Of a stretch of DNA of 45,459 nt, positions 16,221 to 24,448 are shown one piece after another. The stretch covers positions 64,620 through 110,078 of the forward strand of contig JACQOF010000146.1 in assembly GCA_016202645.1 (NCBI GenBank), given 5' to 3'. The notes beneath the pieces are model-generated. The model worked only from the letters and a program-made list of their open reading frames with translations. It was not told the DNA's origin and made no database searches. Each line of letters begins with the position of its first letter. Position 1 is the first letter of the stretch. The translations under genes and the position numbers were made by a program. Source of the stretch: a bacterium (lineage in GTDB: Bacteria > Lindowbacteria > 2-12-FULL-62-27).

Positions 16221-18257
16221 ATCGTCGAATTCTTTCGCCGGGTTTACCGGTATATTCGGACGGAAACCAAGCGGGAGACGTGGGGGTGGTTTCTCTTCCT
16301 GAGCCTCTTCGGGCTCGTCTTGTTCCTCGTGATTTCCTTCACCTACTTCCAGGAACTCCCCACCCAGTTCTACGGCCTCTTCATGGGCGCCGTGGTCCTG
16401 TTTTTCTTTATCGAGCCCTCGGTCCGGAAGCGCTTTCCCTACACGGAGGCGAACCTGACGGTCCTGCTGATGTATATTTTCTTCTCCCATTTTTCCGTCA
16501 TGGCCAGCCACGAATACCAGCGATATGCCTTCTGGCTCTATTTCTTCGCGGTCTTCTCCGGCGGCCTGTCCTTCGGCCTCGTCGGCAGCGTCGGCACGAC
16601 GTTTTTCATCACGATCCTCTATTTCCTCTCGTCCGTCGGCGCCGCGCCGGAGTTCGAACTCTTCACCCCGGCCAATTTGACCCTTCTCATTCCGCTCTAC
16701 GCGTTCGCCATCATTCTCGGATTTCTCGTCGAGCAAAAAATGCGGCAGGAACGGGAGACCTTCCAGAAAATCGCCCAGGTGACGACTCTCAAACGGCTCC
16801 GGAACGTCTCCAACATCGAGGGCCGGGCGGACCCCGGCGTTTTTCTTCAGGAGATATTTCAGCAGATGGTGGAGGTCTTGCGCCCGGTCGCAGCGGCCAT
16901 GGCGCGCCTGGAGACTGACGGATTTTCGATCAGCCATTCCTTGAACGTGCCCGCCGACGATCCGCTTGTGGCGTGGATGCGGTCTGGAGAGTTGACGGGC
17001 GAGGTCCGGGTTCTGCGGCGCCGGCGGGACATCCCCTCCGATTACCATTCCATCATGATCGTCCCGATGCGGGTCCGGGACATATCGGTGAGCATCGTCC
17101 TGGCGGACCGGCGGGAGGAAATCTGGTTCAAGGACGAGGATCTGGAGATTGCGCGGGCGATGCGGGACTATTCGCTCCTGCTCATGGAAAACCGGCTGAT
17201 CCACGACGACATCCGCCAGACCCGGGATTTTCTCGACCGGGTCCTCTCCGCGAGCCAGGCCGCGGTCATCGCGGTGGACGGCGGCGGACGCATCCGGATG
17301 GTGAACCGGAACGCGCTTCTGCTCACGGGCCACATCTCGGCGGACGGCCTGATCGAAAAGCGGCTTTGCTCGGACGTCTACCTCTTTCCCAGCCGCCAGC
17401 GGGACCCCATCCTCCGGTGCTTGGACCTCGGGGATGAAGTCCGGATCGCCGAGGGGACATTGCTCCGGGGAGATCACAGCCAGATTCCGATTCAGTACGC
17501 CACGACCCGCTTCGTCCACGGCGACGGCACTACCTGGGTGCTCTTCACAGCCCTCGACATTTCGGAACTTCAACGCCTGCGCGCCGAGATCGCGCGGAAA
17601 GAGCACCTGGGCATTTACCGGAGACTGATGGCGGAATTCGCGCATGAGATCAAAAATCCCCTGGGCGGGATCGAGGGCTTTGCGTCGCTCCTGAAAAAGG
17701 AGCTGGAAAAAGACGCGCGGCTCGCGAAGATGGCCGACCGGGTGATCGAGGGTGTCTCCAGCATTTCCGGGACCATCAACCAGTTCCTCGAATTGTCGCT
17801 GGAGCGTCAGCCGCAGAAGGAGAGGAAATTCAGCGTGAGGGAGGTGGCGCAGAAGGCCGGCGCGGAGGTCTCCTTTCTGGCGGACAGCCGCGGGGTGGGG
17901 GTTGCCATTGAATCTCCGGGCATCAGCCTGTCGGGTTCGCCGGAACATTTCCAACGCGCGCTGGTGAATCTTCTCAAGAACGCCATCGAAGCCTGCCGAA
18001 TGGGCGAAGGCAGGGTGCGCCTGACGGCGTCGGAACAAAAAGGCGAGATCCAGGTGCAGGTGTCCGACAACGGGATTGGCTTTCACGAGGAACCGTCCCG
18101 GATATTTGATCCATTTTTCACGACCAAGGAAAAGGGACTCGGCTTGGGTCTGCCGATTGTCCAAAAAATCATCGAAGAGGAATTTTCCGGAAAATTGCAG
18201 GTTGAAAGCGCCCCCGGCGGCGGCGCGACCTTTCGGATCGTTCTGCCCGCGGCATGA
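16221..18257 (+). CDS. pilS: PilS-like sensor histidine kinase (non-canonical start proposed)
   Basis: Membrane histidine kinase paired with the next gene. It has about six membrane helices in the first 190 residues, a GAF-like stretch, a PAS domain (FLDRVLSASQAAVIAVDG), the H box AEFAHEIKNPLGG (phospho-acceptor H475 if counted from 16221), N box NLLKNAIEAC, DNGIGF and GLGLGLPIV. The first standard start codon, TTG 16320, lies inside helix 1. The frame stays open upstream to ATC 16221, two bases after the pilC stop, and encodes EFFRRVYRYIRTETKRETWG, a convincing cytoplasmic lead-in. I therefore propose an ATC or ATT (16254) start, or a base error. Family role: senses pilin in the membrane and phosphorylates PilR. 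Confidence 0.85.
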   Translation: MVEFFRRVYRYIRTETKRETWGWFLFLSLFGLVLFLVISFTYFQELPTQFYGLFMGAVVLFFFIEPSVRKRFPYTEANLTVLLMYIFFSHFSVMASHEYQRYAFWLYFFAVFSGGLSFGLVGSVGTTFFITILYFLSSVGAAPEFELFTPANLTLLIPLYAFAIILGFLVEQKMRQERETFQKIAQVTTLKRLRNVSNIEGRADPGVFLQEIFQQMVEVLRPVAAAMARLETDGFSISHSLNVPADDPLVAWMRSGELTGEVRVLRRRRDIPSDYHSIMIVPMRVRDISVSIVLADRREEIWFKDEDLEIARAMRDYSLLLMENRLIHDDIRQTRDFLDRVLSASQAAVIAVDGGGRIRMVNRNALLLTGHISADGLIEKRLCSDVYLFPSRQRDPILRCLDLGDEVRIAEGTLLRGDHSQIPIQYATTRFVHGDGTTWVLFTALDISELQRLRAEIARKEHLGIYRRLMAEFAHEIKNPLGGIEGFASLLKKELEKDARLAKMADRVIEGVSSISGTINQFLELSLERQPQKERKFSVREVAQKAGAEVSFLADSRGVGVAIESPGISLSGSPEHFQRALVNLLKNAIEACRMGEGRVRLTASEQKGEIQVQVSDNGIGFHEEPSRIFDPFFTTKEKGLGLGLPIVQKIIEEEFSGKLQVESAPGGGATFRIVLPAA

Positions 18258-19585
18258 AATACGCGTTTATCGTTGACGACGAGAAGATCATGGGGGATTT
18301 TCTCGAGGAGGCCGCCCAGCTCGAAGGATTCGGGGTGACACGGGTCGCGTCGGTCCGGGCCGCCCGCGATCAGATCGGGGCGCATGCGTTTGATGTCGCC
18401 TTCATGGACATCCGTCTTCCCGACGGCGACGGGTTGAGCATCGTGTCGGACGTCCGGGCGAGGCACCCGCGGTGTCACATCTGCGTCATCACCGCCTACG
18501 GCACGGTCGACACGGCCGTCTCGGCCATGAAACTCGGCGCGGACGATTTTCTGATGAAACCGTTCTCCGTCACCGACGTGAACCGCATTCTGGGCCGCGC
18601 CCTGGACGCGGTCCGGCGGCCGCCTGGCGGATTCACGCTGACCCTCCTGACGGACGATCCGAAGATGAAGGGAATTTTGGATCTTGTGACGCGGGTGGCG
18701 CCGACCGACGCGAGCATTCTGATCACCGGAGAAAGCGGCACGGGCAAGGAACTGATCGCGCGCAGTCTTCACCAGCTCAGCCGCCGCAATGACTTCCCCT
18801 TCGTCGCCCTGAACTGCGCGGCCATTCCGGAAAATCTTCTGGAAGCGGAACTCTTCGGCTACGAGAAAGGCGCTTTCACCGGCGCGGAGCGGCGCAAACT
18901 GGGCCTCGTGGAACTGGCCGGCGGCGGAACCCTCTTCCTGGACGAAATCGGGGAACTCCCGTTCGCGCTCCAGCCGAAACTCCTGCGGGTCCTCGAAGGC
19001 GGCGAGTTCCGCCGGGTCGGCGGCCAGGATACCCTCCGGGCCGACATCCGCGTGATCGCGGCGACGAACAAAAACTTGCTGGACTTGTCGAAAAAGAAAC
19101 AGTTCCGGGAGGACCTCTACTACCGTCTCAACGTCATCCCGGTCGAAATCCCCCCGCTCCGGGACCGCCCGGGCGACATCGAACTTCTGGCGAAATTCTT
19201 TCTGGGAGAATACGCGGACCGCTACGAGAAGCCCGGCCTGGCGTTTGATCCGGCCGCTTTGGAATCCCTCAAGCGTTATCCCTGGCCGGGCAACGTCCGC
19301 GAACTCGAAAACACCGTCCAGCGCGCCGTCGCCCTCGCGGAAGGAACCCACATCCATTCGGTTTTTCTGACCCCCTCCGCCCCGGCGGAATCGTCCCCCA
19401 CGGAAATCACGGATGGCGGCCCAACCTTCGACGAACTGGTGGAACAATACGAGCGCCGCCTCCTCACGGAAGCCTTGGCCCGAGCCGGCGGCAACCAGAC
19501 CGAAGCCGCCCGCATCCTGGGGCTGAAACGCACGACGCTGTTTATGAAACTGAAAAAATTCGGGTTGGACAACCCGGGGGATTGA
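18254..19585 (+). CDS. pilR: PilR-like NtrC-family response regulator
   Basis: 443-residue sigma54-dependent activator. The receiver domain has D8, D9, phospho-acceptor D52 (FMDIRLPDGDG) and K102. The AAA+ domain has Walker A GESGTGKE (159-166), the sigma54 loop GAFTGA (206-211) and FLDEIGELP. A Fis-type helix-turn-helix closes the chain (NQTEAARILGLKRTTLFMKL). The ATG overlaps the pilS TGA (ATGA). In other bacteria PilR activates pilA from a -24/-12 promoter. No pilA is present here, so its target lies elsewhere. Confidence 0.94.
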   Translation: MKYAFIVDDEKIMGDFLEEAAQLEGFGVTRVASVRAARDQIGAHAFDVAFMDIRLPDGDGLSIVSDVRARHPRCHICVITAYGTVDTAVSAMKLGADDFLMKPFSVTDVNRILGRALDAVRRPPGGFTLTLLTDDPKMKGILDLVTRVAPTDASILITGESGTGKELIARSLHQLSRRNDFPFVALNCAAIPENLLEAELFGYEKGAFTGAERRKLGLVELAGGGTLFLDEIGELPFALQPKLLRVLEGGEFRRVGGQDTLRADIRVIAATNKNLLDLSKKKQFREDLYYRLNVIPVEIPPLRDRPGDIELLAKFFLGEYADRYEKPGLAFDPAALESLKRYPWPGNVRELENTVQRAVALAEGTHIHSVFLTPSAPAESSPTEITDGGPTFDELVEQYERRLLTEALARAGGNQTEAARILGLKRTTLFMKLKKFGLDNPGD

Positions 19586-19614
19586 GACCGGGACCCGAGG
19601 AGGGGCCGCAACGC

Positions 19615-19866
19615 ATGGGTGTGCCGCATCCCAATTGTTCAGAGGAAGGGTCCACCCTGCTCGTTATTTTGGCGGTCGCGCTTATCGCCGCTGTATTGTG
19701 GATGATTCGTTTTGGCGGGTCTGTCAAAAAGGATGTATCGGACGTCCCGGAATTCGCAACACAGAAACTTCCGGCCAAAGATATTAAGAGGGCCCGGGAG
19801 GCCGAACGGGAGCTGGACGACCGAGCGCGAGAAGTCAACCGACAGATGGATGATATCCACGAATAG
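19615..19866 (+). CDS. Small single-span membrane protein at the end of the pil operon
   Basis: 83 residues: a short lead ending EEG, one hydrophobic helix (STLLVILAVALIAAVLWMI), then a charged tail with a predicted helix (KDIKRAREAERELDDRAREV). I start at ATG 19615 because GAGGAGGGG (19597-19605) lies nine bases before it. A TTG at 19582 overlapping the pilR stop is the alternative. The glycine-then-helix layout recalls a prepilin cleavage site, but the lead has no basic residues and position +5 is not Glu, so minor-pilin status is weak. I do not recognise the family. Confidence 0.6.
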   Translation: MGVPHPNCSEEGSTLLVILAVALIAAVLWMIRFGGSVKKDVSDVPEFATQKLPAKDIKRAREAERELDDRAREVNRQMDDIHE

Positions 19867-19895
19867 AAAAATGATCGGGTAACGGAAGGTCATTC

Positions 19896-21272
19896 ATGCT
19901 GGATGCGGGGCCATTCATCAAAGGCCTGTTCAAGGAGTTTCGGCCTGGCTTGGCCTTTCCTTGGACGTTGGCCTGTGGGTTGGGTGTCGGCTGGGTCTTG
20001 TCGAGCGATCTGCCCCTTGGAGAAACTCGCGTCGGTCTTCTGATCGGCGTCCTCGTCGCTTCAATACCGTGGGTGCCGCTTCTGGTCGACGCTCTTTCCC
20101 GGAGACTCTCATCGGAAATTTTTGGCCATCGCGCCGCCGTTCATCGGGATTTTCACACTGCGGTTAAACTGCTCGCTGAAAAAAACAGGTGGGGGGCGGC
20201 CGCCGAGTTCGACCGGCTCTTCCGAGAGCGTCCGACCGATCTTGAGAGGTTATATCGGCTCGCCGAGGTCACGTGGACGGACTTGGGGGATGCACGGCGG
20301 GGGCGGGATATGTATCTCCAGCTGTGGGATAAAGTCCGTTGTCCGGAAGAACGCCATGCGGCAGGCGATCTGGCGTCCGCCGAGCGTCTTTTGTCGATTG
20401 CATCCCGCCTGGCTGACATCCATCATGCCTGCAGGGATTTCCCCTCCGCTGAACGGGTCTTGGCGTCCCTGTTGGATTCGGCCGGGGGGGAACTTCGGGA
20501 AAAGGCGGATTCGGTTCGAGTCCGACTGCAAAGTTTAAAATCTCTCCGAGACCTGCGGCCGGCCGCTCTCGTCCTGTTTGATATCGACGGCACGCTATGC
20601 AACAGCGGCGGAGCCGGCGGCCGCGCCGTTGCCGCGGCGTTTGAGGAGATTTATGGCCCCAAACTGGATCTGGCGCCCATTGATTTCCGGGGGCGAACGG
20701 ATATCTCCCTGTGGCGGGAGATGATGTCGACTCACGGCCTTTCCTATTCTCCCGATGATGTCTTTCTCGATGCTTTTCGAGCCGCCTATATCTCTCATCT
20801 CCGGAGGATGCTGATCGCGGCCGATCCATCGGCTTGCCCAGGTGTCAGGCCACTTTTGGAACGCCTCGAACGTGAACCGTCCGTGGCACTCGGCCTCCTG
20901 ACAGGCAACATCGAAAGCGGCGGCCGCACGAAGATTCAGGCCGTCGAATTGAACCGATTTTTCCCCGTCGGTGGGTTTGGTGAGGACGGCGAGGACCGGT
21001 CAGACATTGCCCGGGCGGCAGTTCATCGATGCCGGACTTTCTATAAAAGCGATATCCCGTCTGAAAGAATCTTTGTCGTCGGCGACGCCGAATCGGATAT
21101 TGCCGCGGCGCGGGCCATCGGGGCGCGCGCAGTCGCGGTTGGCACCGGCTGGACGCCGATAGAAGATCTACGCTGCCATAACCCGGACTATTTTTTTGAG
21201 GACTTGCGTCAGATGGCTTCCTTCCTCAAGATTCTCGGTATTGACGACCCCACCGGTCACCGTCTGGGGTAA
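19896..21272 (+). CDS. Membrane-anchored protein with helical repeats and a C-terminal HAD phosphatase domain
   Basis: 458 residues in three parts. Residues about 18-65 hold two hydrophobic helices (LAFPWTLACGLGVGWVL; VGLLIGVLVASIPWVPLLV). Residues about 85-220 are helical repeats of TPR type (AAEFDRLFRERPTDLERLYR; ACRDFPSAERVLASLLD). Residues about 224-450 are a Gph-like HAD hydrolase: motif I LFDIDGTL (D229, D231), motif II LLTGN, and VVGDAESDIAAARAIGA for motif IV. The substrate is unknown; phosphoglycolate-type phosphatase is the nearest class. Hydrophobic segment, TPR and HAD in one chain is unusual. It sits 29 bases after the small membrane protein and may end the pil transcript. Confidence 0.75.
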   Translation: MLDAGPFIKGLFKEFRPGLAFPWTLACGLGVGWVLSSDLPLGETRVGLLIGVLVASIPWVPLLVDALSRRLSSEIFGHRAAVHRDFHTAVKLLAEKNRWGAAAEFDRLFRERPTDLERLYRLAEVTWTDLGDARRGRDMYLQLWDKVRCPEERHAAGDLASAERLLSIASRLADIHHACRDFPSAERVLASLLDSAGGELREKADSVRVRLQSLKSLRDLRPAALVLFDIDGTLCNSGGAGGRAVAAAFEEIYGPKLDLAPIDFRGRTDISLWREMMSTHGLSYSPDDVFLDAFRAAYISHLRRMLIAADPSACPGVRPLLERLEREPSVALGLLTGNIESGGRTKIQAVELNRFFPVGGFGEDGEDRSDIARAAVHRCRTFYKSDIPSERIFVVGDAESDIAAARAIGARAVAVGTGWTPIEDLRCHNPDYFFEDLRQMASFLKILGIDDPTGHRLG

Positions 21273-21285
21273 GGGAAAGCAAGAG

Positions 21286-21306
21286 GGAAACAGGAAACAG
21301 GAAACA
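21286..21306. repeat. Three 7-bp direct repeats abutting the transposon end
   Basis: ggaaaca occurs three times in a row and ends at the base before the left terminal inverted repeat (21307). It may mark the insertion site or slippage at it. Confidence 0.8.
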
Positions 21307-21333
21307 GGGTCATTCTTCCTCTTTTACACTTTC
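21307..21333. repeat. Left terminal inverted repeat
   Basis: 27 bp, exact reverse complement of 22326-22352. Confidence 0.92.
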
Positions 21334-21357
21334 GATCAAATGATGTAGTGTAGCTTC

Positions 21358-22335
21358 ATGCCACGAGGGCCGCGCATCTCGTATCCGGATGCCATTTTTC
21401 ACGTGCTCAATCGGTTTGTCGACCGCCACCCGTTTTTTCGCACGGATGACGATTACCGAGAGTTTCGCGATATTTTCTTTGAAGAGTCCAAGACATTTGG
21501 GGTGCGAATATTCGCATACGATCTGCTCCCGAACCATTTCCATTTTGTTCTTCAAACCCCGTCCGGCGACATATCCCGTTTTCTTCAGCGCTTCCTATCC
21601 AGGGCGGCCTTCCGTCTCAACCGCCGATACGGTCGCGTCGGACACCTTTTTCAGGGGAGATCGAAGACGTTACTCGTCGAAAAGGAGGCCTATTTTGCAT
21701 GTGTGATGGGATATGTCCTTACGAATCGTGTCCGTGCCGGCTTGGCGAAGGACGTTTTCTCCGATAAGTGGAACAGCGTTGCCGAGATGCTCAGGCGGGG
21801 TCCCAGTCGAATCGCGCGCGGCCCGCTGTGGAATTATCTTTTTGGCGTCAAATTTAGTGAGGACGAGATTTGGCGAGCCCGCGAATGGCTGAGATCCATC
21901 GATCCTTCTGCAAATTACAAGCATTTCAATGATGGACATCGAGGAAGTTTTCTTTCGAGTCCGGAGTTTCGGAGGTCGGTGCTCGACCGACAGGAGCGCC
22001 GGCGCAACCGAGGTGAGGGGAAAAAACGAAAAATGGATCGGCGGCCGAAAGAGTGGAATTGGGCCATGATTTGTAAGACGGCGAGGGCTGTAGTGGAGAA
22101 GCGTGAATGGCAAGGTATTTGGAAGAGCCGCGAAACTGCCATAAGACAACTGTCATGGTACGTCGCGTTTGTTGGTGCTGGGTGGTCTCTGAGACGGATA
22201 TTGGAGACATCATCGGAGGTGAAGCACCTGACAATCTCTGGAATCTCGAACGCGGTGCATAGAATCCGGAAAGACAAATATAGGAAGTCCATAGCGGATG
22301 CGATGATCAACATCGTTCAGAGGGGGAAAGTGTAA
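21358..22335 (+). CDS. Y1 (HUH) transposase, REP-associated/TnpA_REP type
   Basis: 325-residue single-strand DNA transposase. Residues 1-150 are the Y1 domain: PRGPRISYPDAIFHVLNR, the metal-binding HUH pair H60-F-H62 in LPNHFHFVLQTP, RYGRVGHLFQGR, and the probable nucleophile Y119 in GYVLTNRVRAGL. The C-terminal 150 residues are basic and helical and probably bind DNA (WSLRRILETSSEVKHLTISG). Most members are 150-230 residues, so the tail is long. The stop codon (22333-22335) lies in the right terminal repeat. All catalytic residues are present, so it may be active. Only one copy is visible here. Confidence 0.92.
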   Translation: MPRGPRISYPDAIFHVLNRFVDRHPFFRTDDDYREFRDIFFEESKTFGVRIFAYDLLPNHFHFVLQTPSGDISRFLQRFLSRAAFRLNRRYGRVGHLFQGRSKTLLVEKEAYFACVMGYVLTNRVRAGLAKDVFSDKWNSVAEMLRRGPSRIARGPLWNYLFGVKFSEDEIWRAREWLRSIDPSANYKHFNDGHRGSFLSSPEFRRSVLDRQERRRNRGEGKKRKMDRRPKEWNWAMICKTARAVVEKREWQGIWKSRETAIRQLSWYVAFVGAGWSLRRILETSSEVKHLTISGISNAVHRIRKDKYRKSIADAMINIVQRGKV

Positions 22336-22352
22336 AAGAGGAAGAATGACCC
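22326..22352. repeat. Right terminal inverted repeat carrying an outward start codon
   Basis: 27 bp, exact reverse complement of 21307-21333. Read outward it holds AGAGGA, a good ribosome site, five or six bases before an ATG (22346-22348) that opens the peptidase gene. Confidence 0.92.
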
Positions 22353-24430
22353 CTTTTTCTTTTTCTTTGTTGATTTTGAATTTGGTTCTCGGCGCTCCGG
22401 GGGATTATGGCTGGCCGCTTGGGAAGGAGTCGGCTGTGAGCGGGGTATTTGGGGAATACAGGGAGGGGCATTTTCACAGCGGGGTTGATTTTTCGACAGA
22501 CGGGGTTTCTGGCTGGCCGGTGTATGCGGTGGCGGACGGATTCGTGTACCGAATCGCGGACAGCCTGACGGGGTTTGGGAAGGCGGTTTATCTCAAGCAT
22601 CCGGACGGGAATATCACGGTCTACGCGCATCTGGACGGGTACACGGGGAAGATTGCGGAGGAAGTCCGGCGGCGCCGGACGGGGATGGCGTTTCGGGAAC
22701 GGCTGAATGTGTATCTTGAACCCGGGGTGATCCCGGTGCGGAAGGGAGATCAGATCGGCCTGAGCGGCGAGAGCGGCGCGGGGCTTCCGCATCTACATTT
22801 TGAGGTCCGGCGAAACGAGGAGACGCCGGTCCAGCCGTTTGAGTTTTTGCCGCGTCCCAAGGACGACCAACCGCCCCAGATTCTATCCGTGCGGTTTGAT
22901 CCGGCATCGGAAGACGCCGTGATCGACGGACATCACCGGGCCGCGGTCGTGAACTTGATTCTTGCCGGTGGCGGTTACGCCGCGACCGAGACGCCGCATC
23001 TTGCGGGGCGCTTTCATGTGTCGGTAACGGCGCGGGACTATACGGTGAACGGCGGCGTCTACCGGCTTTCCCCGTCGCGTCTGGGATTTTCCATCGACGG
23101 GGAAAAATGGAAGACCATCGACTTTGATCGGGTCAGCTACGCGCAGGGTGAGAACAAGAAAATCGGACTCTTGTATGACCCAACGGCCAGTTCCGCCGGG
23201 ATGGGGCTTTACACCTACAGGCTCTACACAAATTTTCCGCGGCCGTCGCCCCCGGCCTCTGATCCGACCGCCGCCCTGGATGCCGGCAAAATGGGAGAGG
23301 GCCTTCACGAGCTGGGACTCCGCGTCGAGGATGTGAACGGCAACCACGCGTCCGGTCGTTTGATTTTCCGTGTTGGCCGCCCGCAGCCGTCGGCCGGCAT
23401 CCCGGCCGATTCGCCGGGTCTGCGTCTTTCGCCTGAAGGAACTCAGTTGGCCGTCAGGTATGCCGCCCCGCCCCCTTCGCGGATTGAAGGAAATCCCGTC
23501 CTGGGATTTCCCGAGTCTGGAGCTTCGGGGACAGGACATCCCTGTCCGCCGGGGGATGATGCGCGGCGGGCAGAACTGGTCATTCGCGGAAAGACGTGGG
23601 CTCTGATGGGAGTCCATGCCGTGTTTTCCGGCTGGCTGCCGTTTTCGGAACTGCCTGCCGGCCGGGTCGAAGGCGCGGTGCGGACGGAAGACGCGGCCGG
23701 CAACGCGCTCGAGAGGAAATTCACGCTCGCGTTTGTTCGGCCGCCCTCCAAAAAAGATACTTCGATTCTCGTCAGCGCCGACGGCCGCCTGGCTTGCGAG
23801 ATCGGCCCGGCCTCGCCGTACCGCCTCGATGGAATTTCCTACTACGTCCTTCCCGCGGATGTCCCGACGCCTCCTGAGGAATCGTCGCTGAATCTCCGGC
23901 AGATGTATGGCCTTTATCCGGCGGACGAAGTCTTCTCCGCGCCGGTGAGGCTGAGCGTTGCCGTGCCGGATTCCTATCAGCCGCAAAGATCTCCATCGGG
24001 CGTTTATCCCCGCCTCGGGATCTATCGGCACGATCCGCTCCGCCGCCGGTGGATTTTCGTCGACTCGGCCCCGGACACGGGCGTCCTCGCCGCCGACTAC
24101 CGGTTCGCCACCCCCATCGATCGCTTCGGGGTTTACGGACTCTTCGATGACGCCGCGCCGCCCGCCGTCGAGCATCCCCGCCGCCGGTCGTACAAGCGGG
24201 GCGAAGAGATGCTGTGGAAAGCATCCGACCGGGGATCGGGAATTTCGGAGGAGGAGAGCCGTCTGACGGTTGACGGCGAGAATTACGACGATTGGTATTA
24301 TGACGCGGACCGCGGATGGTTCCGGGTGTCGCTGGGGAATGTCCCGCGGGGCAAACATACATTCAGTCTGACGGTCAAAGACCGCGTCGGCAACAGTTCG
24401 GGGCGATCGGGGGTGTTTGAAATTAGATAG
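22346..24430 (+). CDS. M23-family peptidase with long C-terminal beta-rich extension
   Basis: 694-residue exported protein. A hydrophobic N-terminus (FSFSLLILNLVLGA) may act as a signal peptide, although it lacks basic residues. Residues about 25-165 form an M23/LytM metallopeptidase: H44-S-G-V-D48, AHLDG around H95, and H149-L-H151 in LPHLHFEVR, so the zinc site is complete. M23 enzymes cut peptidoglycan cross-links. The remaining 530 residues look like beta-sandwich repeats (DVNGNHASGRLIF; DAAGNALERKF; DRVGNSSGRSG). The first two codons after the ATG come from the right transposon end, so the original N-terminus was probably replaced. Convergent with metF, 18 bases apart. Confidence 0.87.
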   Translation: MTPFSFSLLILNLVLGAPGDYGWPLGKESAVSGVFGEYREGHFHSGVDFSTDGVSGWPVYAVADGFVYRIADSLTGFGKAVYLKHPDGNITVYAHLDGYTGKIAEEVRRRRTGMAFRERLNVYLEPGVIPVRKGDQIGLSGESGAGLPHLHFEVRRNEETPVQPFEFLPRPKDDQPPQILSVRFDPASEDAVIDGHHRAAVVNLILAGGGYAATETPHLAGRFHVSVTARDYTVNGGVYRLSPSRLGFSIDGEKWKTIDFDRVSYAQGENKKIGLLYDPTASSAGMGLYTYRLYTNFPRPSPPASDPTAALDAGKMGEGLHELGLRVEDVNGNHASGRLIFRVGRPQPSAGIPADSPGLRLSPEGTQLAVRYAAPPPSRIEGNPVLGFPESGASGTGHPCPPGDDARRAELVIRGKTWALMGVHAVFSGWLPFSELPAGRVEGAVRTEDAAGNALERKFTLAFVRPPSKKDTSILVSADGRLACEIGPASPYRLDGISYYVLPADVPTPPEESSLNLRQMYGLYPADEVFSAPVRLSVAVPDSYQPQRSPSGVYPRLGIYRHDPLRRRWIFVDSAPDTGVLAADYRFATPIDRFGVYGLFDDAAPPAVEHPRRRSYKRGEEMLWKASDRGSGISEEESRLTVDGENYDDWYYDADRGWFRVSLGNVPRGKHTFSLTVKDRVGNSSGRSGVFEIR

Positions 24431-24448
24431 GGGGATGGTGTTTGCGGT

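Larger units (their letters stand above)
21307..22352 (+). mobile_element. 1046-bp Y1-transposase element with perfect 27-bp terminal inverted repeats
   Basis: The left end 21307-21333 (gggtcattcttcctctttta and seven more bases) is the exact reverse complement of the right end 22326-22352. They enclose one Y1-type transposase gene and nothing else. REP-associated Y1 transposases usually act on hairpin repeats rather than long terminal inverted repeats, so this is a distinct, compact arrangement. The transposase stop codon and the next gene's start codon both lie inside the right repeat. No clear target duplication: flanks are aaaca on the left and ctttt on the right. Confidence 0.9.

Noticed and set aside
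10167-18164. Long minus-strand open frames opposite the pil genes
   Set aside because: Shadows of GC-rich coding frames; the plus strand has complete family motifs throughout.
24431-24448. Terminator between the convergent M23 peptidase and metF genes
   Set aside because: Only 18 bases and no stem-loop with a T-tract.
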